From assembly GCA_948514425.1 (NCBI GenBank), contig CAOQYN010000025.1, positions 1 to 9,987 of the forward strand: DNA of 9,987 nucleotides, written 5' to 3'. A model generated the notes under the pieces. That model was not told the origin of the DNA. It worked only from the letters and a program-made list of their open reading frames with translations, and made no database searches. Source of the DNA: an uncultured Candidatus Saccharibacteria bacterium (lineage in GTDB: Bacteria > Patescibacteriota > Saccharimonadia > Saccharimonadales > Saccharimonadaceae). The translations under genes were made by a program, and so were the position numbers. Of this stretch, positions 6,900 to 9,987 are shown one piece after another; within the stretch, counting starts at the first letter, position 1; each line of letters starts with the position of its first letter.

Positions 6900-6940
6900 C
6901 AAAAACAGCTCCCAACACCTTCTTTCCAGTAAAAAACTAT

Positions 6941-7582
6941 CTAAAACACTCTTATTCCACTAAAAGGATAAATCCGCAACACCGCTGGACCAATAATTCG
7001 ACAATATGGTATTGTACCCAAACCCGAGCGTGAATCGAAAGAATGCGAGCCCTCACGATTATCGCCGGCAACGAAAATCTCACCCGCTGGTACTACCACG
7101 TCAACCTCACCCGACGAATACTCCTTCGGGCCGTTATTTTCATCTACTCTCGTATCCTCATCTGGCGAATAGCCATCTGGATGCTCGTCATTATAAACTG
7201 TCAGTACACCATCTTTTACTGTTACTCGTTCTCCAGGAAAAGCAATTACCCTTTTAATAATATATTGGTCTACTTTTCCAGCCGGCGCACCACAAGTCAA
7301 CGGTCCACTCGCATCACCATTAGCAAACACGATAATCTGTCCTCGCTTTGGCACATATTCCTTGCCTAAAAAGTGCGCCCATGTCACTGGTACACGATTC
7401 ACAATCACACGATCGTCATTCTGCAAAGTATTTTCCATACTCGACCCCACCACGTTGTATGATCGAAAAATAAATGCATTCAAAACCAGTGTTCCAATCA
7501 CAACACATATCACGAAAGTGACCAAGCTCAGCACATCCTTCATCAAAGGATGTTTCTGAAAAAATCTCGGCTTTGAATCCAT
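6941..7582 (-). CDS. lepB: Signal peptidase I
   Basis: A membrane-bound serine/lysine protease that removes signal peptides from exported proteins at the outer face of the cytoplasmic membrane. From ATG 7582 the protein has 213 residues: a short cytoplasmic start, one membrane helix (about 17-38), then VVGSSMENTL with the catalytic Ser48, and YIIKRVIAFPGE with the general-base Lys110. The conserved box GDNREGSHSFDSR spans 173-185, and the last residues are hydrophobic. The length is normal for the Gram-positive type with one anchor. The open frame extends upstream to a TTG at 7600, but those codons coincide with the promoter's TGC-TATAAT, so ATG 7582, six bases after the -10, is the better start. 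It is divergent from the membrane protein-htrA pair. Confidence 0.94.
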   Translation of the reverse strand: MDSKPRFFQKHPLMKDVLSLVTFVICVVIGTLVLNAFIFRSYNVVGSSMENTLQNDDRVIVNRVPVTWAHFLGKEYVPKRGQIIVFANGDASGPLTCGAPAGKVDQYIIKRVIAFPGERVTVKDGVLTVYNDEHPDGYSPDEDTRVDENNGPKEYSSGEVDVVVPAGEIFVAGDNREGSHSFDSRSGLGTIPYCRIIGPAVLRIYPFSGIRVF

Positions 7583-7597
7583 TCTTTCATTATAGCA
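7583..7597 (-). promoter_or_regulatory. lepB leaderless promoter
   Basis: The minus strand has TGC-TATAAT with the hexamer at 7594-7589, then six bases (GAAAGA) to ATG 7582. The -35 region is poor (TTCAGC at 7617-7612). The predicted transcript begins at the start codon. Confidence 0.65.
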
Positions 7598-7664
7598 CAA
7601 ACTTCCTCGTTGCTGAAAAATCCTATGCTTAAATTTTATAAATATTTTCGCACTCCCAAAACTT

Positions 7665-7679
7665 TGCTATAATAGCCTC
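7665..7679 (+). promoter_or_regulatory. Leaderless promoter of the membrane protein-htrA operon
   Basis: TGC-TATAAT with the hexamer at 7668-7673, followed by six bases (AGCCTC) and ATG 7680. No Shine-Dalgarno site is present and the -35 is poor. It is back to back with the lepB promoter within a 97-bp spacer that holds nothing else recognisable. Confidence 0.68.
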
Positions 7680-8465
7680 ATGGCTGATTACATTTTTATA
7701 CGCAAAAGCCGCAATGCACTTAGCTCCGTCATGCATGTCATACTGAATTTGCTTTTGGCAATAGCCTCGATTAGCTCTACACTAGCGACAGGGAATTGCA
7801 TTATCGGTCTCATCTTAGTTGTTATCTCTAAATGGCGTATCTTCGCAGTCAATCACCGCTATTGGTTACTCAATCTCCGCTCCAGTCTCGTCGATTTTAT
7901 CGTTGGTACCAGTTTCGTCCTTCTTGCTTACGCAGCAGGAACCACGGTCTTGCCAGTCCACATAGCTCTTATTGTCGGCTATGCTATTTGGCTTATTTTT
8001 ATCAAACCGCGCTCTTCCGAAATTTTTACTATCATCCAAGCTATTTTCGCCATCTTACTCGGCGCCACCACTGCCACAATTTTTGCCGCCATCACCGACT
8101 CCTCAGTTCTCGTCGTCGCTTGTTTTATCATCGGTTATGCCGCTTCCAACCACTTTCTTGTCCAAAATAGCGAAGACGACCCCGGATTTATTTCGATGGC
8201 CTGCGGGCTAGTTTTTGCCGAAATTGCTTGGATTTCACACGCCTGGCTAATCCTTTATACTCTTGGTACGACCGGCATCTGTGTCTCCCAACTTGGTATT
8301 ATTCTTTCCGTCCTCGCCTACGCTTACTTTCAAATTTGCGACATCAGCACCAAAACCCGTGGCAAACTCAAATTTTCCCAAGTCGCCTTGCCAGTCATTT
8401 TTAGTTTACTCGTTATTATCGTACTAGTGGTTGGATTTAGCCAACCTAGATTCAATATTCATTAA
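7680..8465 (+). CDS. Polytopic membrane protein of unknown function
   Basis: I do not recognise the family of this 261-residue protein. It is very hydrophobic, with about eight or nine predicted membrane helices between residues 17 and 252 and short loops. The N-terminus (MADYIFIRKSRNALSS) is basic and probably cytoplasmic. Arg/Lys/Trp-rich patches at about 51-67 (KWRIFAVNHRYWLLNLR) and 109-112 look like inner loops. An acidic loop, NSEDDPGF, lies near 163-170. No transporter signature or catalytic motif stands out. The gene is the first of a two-gene unit: its TAA overlaps the Shine-Dalgarno sequence of the HtrA-like protease 9 bases downstream, so the two are co-transcribed. A role alongside envelope proteolysis is a guess from context only. 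ATG 7680 is chosen because it sits six bases after TATAAT, in the pattern seen for lepB. Confidence 0.85.
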   Translation: MADYIFIRKSRNALSSVMHVILNLLLAIASISSTLATGNCIIGLILVVISKWRIFAVNHRYWLLNLRSSLVDFIVGTSFVLLAYAAGTTVLPVHIALIVGYAIWLIFIKPRSSEIFTIIQAIFAILLGATTATIFAAITDSSVLVVACFIIGYAASNHFLVQNSEDDPGFISMACGLVFAEIAWISHAWLILYTLGTTGICVSQLGIILSVLAYAYFQICDISTKTRGKLKFSQVALPVIFSLLVIIVLVVGFSQPRFNIH

Positions 8466-8471
8466 AGGAGA
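8464..8471 (+). promoter_or_regulatory. Shine-Dalgarno of htrA overlapping the upstream stop
   Basis: AAAGGAGA lies four to six bases before ATG 8475 and overlaps the TAA (8463-8465) of the preceding gene. This arrangement suits translational coupling. Confidence 0.85.
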
Positions 8472-8474
8472 CAC

Positions 8475-9854
8475 ATGACAAAATCCGAAAACCTAGACCA
8501 AATAGACCACGATACTACATCCGAAGACTCTGCCACAGCTACTGAGTCTAGTAGTCAAGATTTTAGCGAGACTAATTCAAAACCAGCCTCGTCCGAGCCA
8601 GAAACCACCGAACAACCTTCAAAATCAGAAAAACCCATCAAAAAAGCCCGTAGAAAATCCACCAAAACCTCTCAAAAAGCTAACAAGTCCGACAAAATTA
8701 AAGAATCACATATATCAAAGGCTAGCGTGAGCGTCACTCCGCGTTTTCGCACTACCGTAATCGCCTTGCTCTGTGTATCGTTACTCACATCCGCCGCCAG
8801 CCTCAGCTACATCATTTGGGATATCGTGCGAGGCGACACACCAATCACTTTTAATTACGATAATGATGGTAATAGCGCTAACTTTACAGAAGGATCAATC
8901 GCGGATGTTGCCAGCAAAGTTACTCCTGGCGTCGTGTCAATTGTTACTGAAGTTAATACTACAGGCTTCTTTGGTCAGACTTCAACTTCAACCGCTGCTG
9001 GTACTGGCATGATAGTCACTAAAGATGGCTATATACTCACCAACAAACACGTTATCGACGGCGCCAATAAGATTCAAATTGTTCTTGATGATGGTACTAC
9101 CTATGACAATGTCACCACCGTCACTACCGATCCTCTCAACGACGTCGCGTTTCTCAAAATCAACGACGCCTCCAATCTCCCTACTGTTAAACTTGGTGAT
9201 TCAAAAACCATCATCGCTGGTCAACAAGTTATAGCTATCGGCAATGCACTCGGTCAATTCCAAAACACCATCACTTCTGGTATTATCTCTGGTACTGGCC
9301 GATCGATTACTGCGACCGGCAGCGATTATTCATCTAGCGAAAGTCTCAGCGATATGATCCAAACCGACGCTGCTATCAACTCTGGCAATTCGGGTGGACC
9401 GCTCGTCAATGCCGCTGGCGAAGTCATCGGTATTAACACCGCAACCAGTGCCAACGCCGACGGAATCGGCTTCGCCATCCCCATTTCTAGCGTCAAAGGT
9501 ATGTTAAAAAACATCACTTCCAATAATTCTACAGATCGTTCATATATTGGAGTTTATTACGTCAATATTACCCCCGATGTAGCGAAAGCCTATGACTTGC
9601 CAGTCTCTTCGGGCGCCTACATTTATAGCCAATCACAATATTCTGCCATCGTTAAGGACGGCCCTGCCGCCAAAGCCGGTCTTAAAGAAAAAGACATCAT
9701 CACTAAAATTAACGGCATCAAAGTCGGTAGCGCTGGCTCAGTTTCAACGCTAATCGGCGAATATGCACCTGGCGATACTGTACAACTGACCGTTATTCGC
9801 GACGGCAAAGAACGCAGCATCAACGTCACTCTTGGTAAATGTCCAAAGAACTAA
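8475..9854 (+). CDS. htrA: HtrA/DegP-like membrane-anchored serine protease with PDZ domain
   Basis: An S1C-family protease that degrades or trims misfolded proteins outside the membrane. Residues 1-90 form a disordered cytoplasmic region: acidic Ser/Thr/Glu-rich to about 48, then Lys-rich (51-77). One membrane helix follows (about 93-117). The trypsin-like domain (about 140-345) has the triad His192 in TNKHVIDG, Asp223 in DPLNDVAFLK and Ser306 in INSGNSGGPL. A single PDZ domain (about 356-455) has YIGVYY near its start and DGPAAKAGLKEKDIITKING (395-414). The total of 459 residues is typical for the single-PDZ, single-anchor form (HtrA/YkdA, HhoA group). It is co-transcribed with the upstream membrane protein. 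No CtsR or two-component operator is evident. No signal peptidase site is seen after the helix, so it probably stays anchored. Confidence 0.95.
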   Translation: MTKSENLDQIDHDTTSEDSATATESSSQDFSETNSKPASSEPETTEQPSKSEKPIKKARRKSTKTSQKANKSDKIKESHISKASVSVTPRFRTTVIALLCVSLLTSAASLSYIIWDIVRGDTPITFNYDNDGNSANFTEGSIADVASKVTPGVVSIVTEVNTTGFFGQTSTSTAAGTGMIVTKDGYILTNKHVIDGANKIQIVLDDGTTYDNVTTVTTDPLNDVAFLKINDASNLPTVKLGDSKTIIAGQQVIAIGNALGQFQNTITSGIISGTGRSITATGSDYSSSESLSDMIQTDAAINSGNSGGPLVNAAGEVIGINTATSANADGIGFAIPISSVKGMLKNITSNNSTDRSYIGVYYVNITPDVAKAYDLPVSSGAYIYSQSQYSAIVKDGPAAKAGLKEKDIITKINGIKVGSAGSVSTLIGEYAPGDTVQLTVIRDGKERSINVTLGKCPKN

Positions 9855-9861
9855 ATACCTC

Positions 9862-9893
9862 AGGCTCCCCGTGCTGCACGAGGAACCTAGCCT
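9862..9893 (+). terminator. Imperfect hairpin after htrA, possible terminator
   Basis: An inner stem CCCCGTG/CACGAGG (9867-9873 with 9877-9883, one C-A mismatch, 3-base loop) is enclosed by AGGCT/AGCCT (9862-9866 with 9889-9893) with a 5-base bulge. It starts 8 bases after the htrA stop. No T-run follows, so intrinsic termination is doubtful. It could be a 3'-end stabiliser or a factor-dependent site. Confidence 0.45.
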
Positions 9894-9915
9894 CAATTAC
9901 TGCCCTACAATTCCC

Positions 9916-9932
9916 GTGGATACATATCCACA
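9916..9932. promoter_or_regulatory. GTGGATA-CA-TATCCAC palindrome, DnaA-box-like
   Basis: Perfect 7-bp inverted arms around two bases. The right arm with its flank (ATATCCACA, 9924-9932) differs by one base from the classical DnaA box TTATCCACA. It lies about 30 bp upstream of the promoter at 9959-9967, so it could be a binding site for DnaA or another dimeric regulator of the next gene. Confidence 0.4.
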
Positions 9933-9939
9933 CCTTCAG

Positions 9940-9967
9940 CATAACACATGTTATGTTATGTTATAAT
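9940..9967 (+). promoter_or_regulatory. Promoter with overlapping operator-like repeats
   Basis: TGT-TATAAT (hexamer 9962-9967) is an extended -10 with no clear -35. Directly upstream, CATAAC-ACAT-GTTATG (9940-9955) is a perfect 6-bp inverted repeat, and GTTATG recurs at 9955-9960 and as GTTATA at 9960-9965. The repeats cover the expected -35 and spacer, so a bound protein would block or replace RNA polymerase contacts. The predicted start is near 9974. Confidence 0.55.
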
Positions 9968-9980
9968 GAACCAATAAACC

Positions 9981-9987
9981 AAGGAGA
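9981..9987 (+). promoter_or_regulatory. Shine-Dalgarno of a gene starting beyond the right edge
   Basis: AAGGAGA ends the window, 14 bases after the -10 hexamer. The coding start should lie within about ten bases past the edge, so this gene would have a short leader of roughly 20 bases, unlike the leaderless ones. Confidence 0.6.

Noticed and set aside
6900..6940. Terminator after lepB
   Set aside because: The strip has T-runs but I could not form a convincing stem; the next promoter's TTGACT begins at its edge.
9916..9932. Replication origin
   Set aside because: Only one DnaA-box-like palindrome is present, without a box cluster, an AT-rich unwinding element or a visible dnaA. It is kept only as a possible regulator site.
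1..9987. Mobile element, CRISPR array or defence island
   Set aside because: No transposase, integrase, terminal repeats, spaced direct repeats or toxin-antitoxin-like pair was found; the gene set is housekeeping and envelope.

Overview
The window looks like chromosomal DNA from a Candidatus Saccharibacteria (TM7)-type or other Patescibacteria/CPR bacterium. This is inferred from the style of the proteins (compact housekeeping genes, a GT-C-like membrane protein paired with a polyprenol-phosphate GT2, Lys-rich low-complexity tails) and from gene starts that sit almost on top of their -10 boxes. No rRNA or marker gene is present to prove it. No long reading frame contains an in-frame TGA, Trp is TGG, and dusB ends in TGA. 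That argues against the UGA=Gly code of Gracilibacteria and SR1.

Layout, left to right. Positions 10-48 hold a leftward promoter for a gene beyond the left edge. Positions 55-3189 (minus strand) form a two-gene envelope-glycosylation operon: a 724-residue multi-pass GT-C/YfhO-like membrane protein, followed after 3 bp by a GT2 of the polyprenol-phosphate glycosyltransferase type. The 152-bp divergent spacer 3190-3341 carries promoters both ways. Positions 3342-4775 (plus) encode the ribosome-assembly GTPase Der. Positions 4801-5053 hold a decayed 3' fragment of a PhoH-family ATPase, with an internal out-of-frame deletion. A hairpin at 5095-5121 separates it from the convergent dusB (5127-6134, minus). 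Further right are a helical protein of unknown function (6197-6823, minus), signal peptidase I (6941-7582, minus), and a rightward pair made of a polytopic membrane protein of unknown function (7680-8465) and an HtrA/DegP-like membrane-anchored protease (8475-9854). Positions 9855-9987 hold hairpins, an operator-like repeat, a promoter and a Shine-Dalgarno sequence for a gene that starts just past the right edge.

The genes fall into two themes. One is envelope and secreted-protein biogenesis: sugar-lipid synthesis and transfer, signal peptide cleavage, and extracytoplasmic proteolysis. The other is translation: Der in ribosome assembly and Dus in tRNA dihydrouridylation.

The most interesting signal is the promoter architecture. 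All nine intergenic TATAAT boxes I found carry an extended -10 TG. They fall into two main classes. Three have a consensus TTGACT with a 17-bp spacer and a shared GATAG at the predicted start of transcription. Four place the -10 only 6-7 bp before an ATG with no Shine-Dalgarno sequence, so they should give leaderless mRNAs; a fifth (dusB) is nearly leaderless. Internal genes of operons instead have strong Shine-Dalgarno sequences. I saw no CRISPR array, tRNA, rRNA, insertion sequence or prophage.
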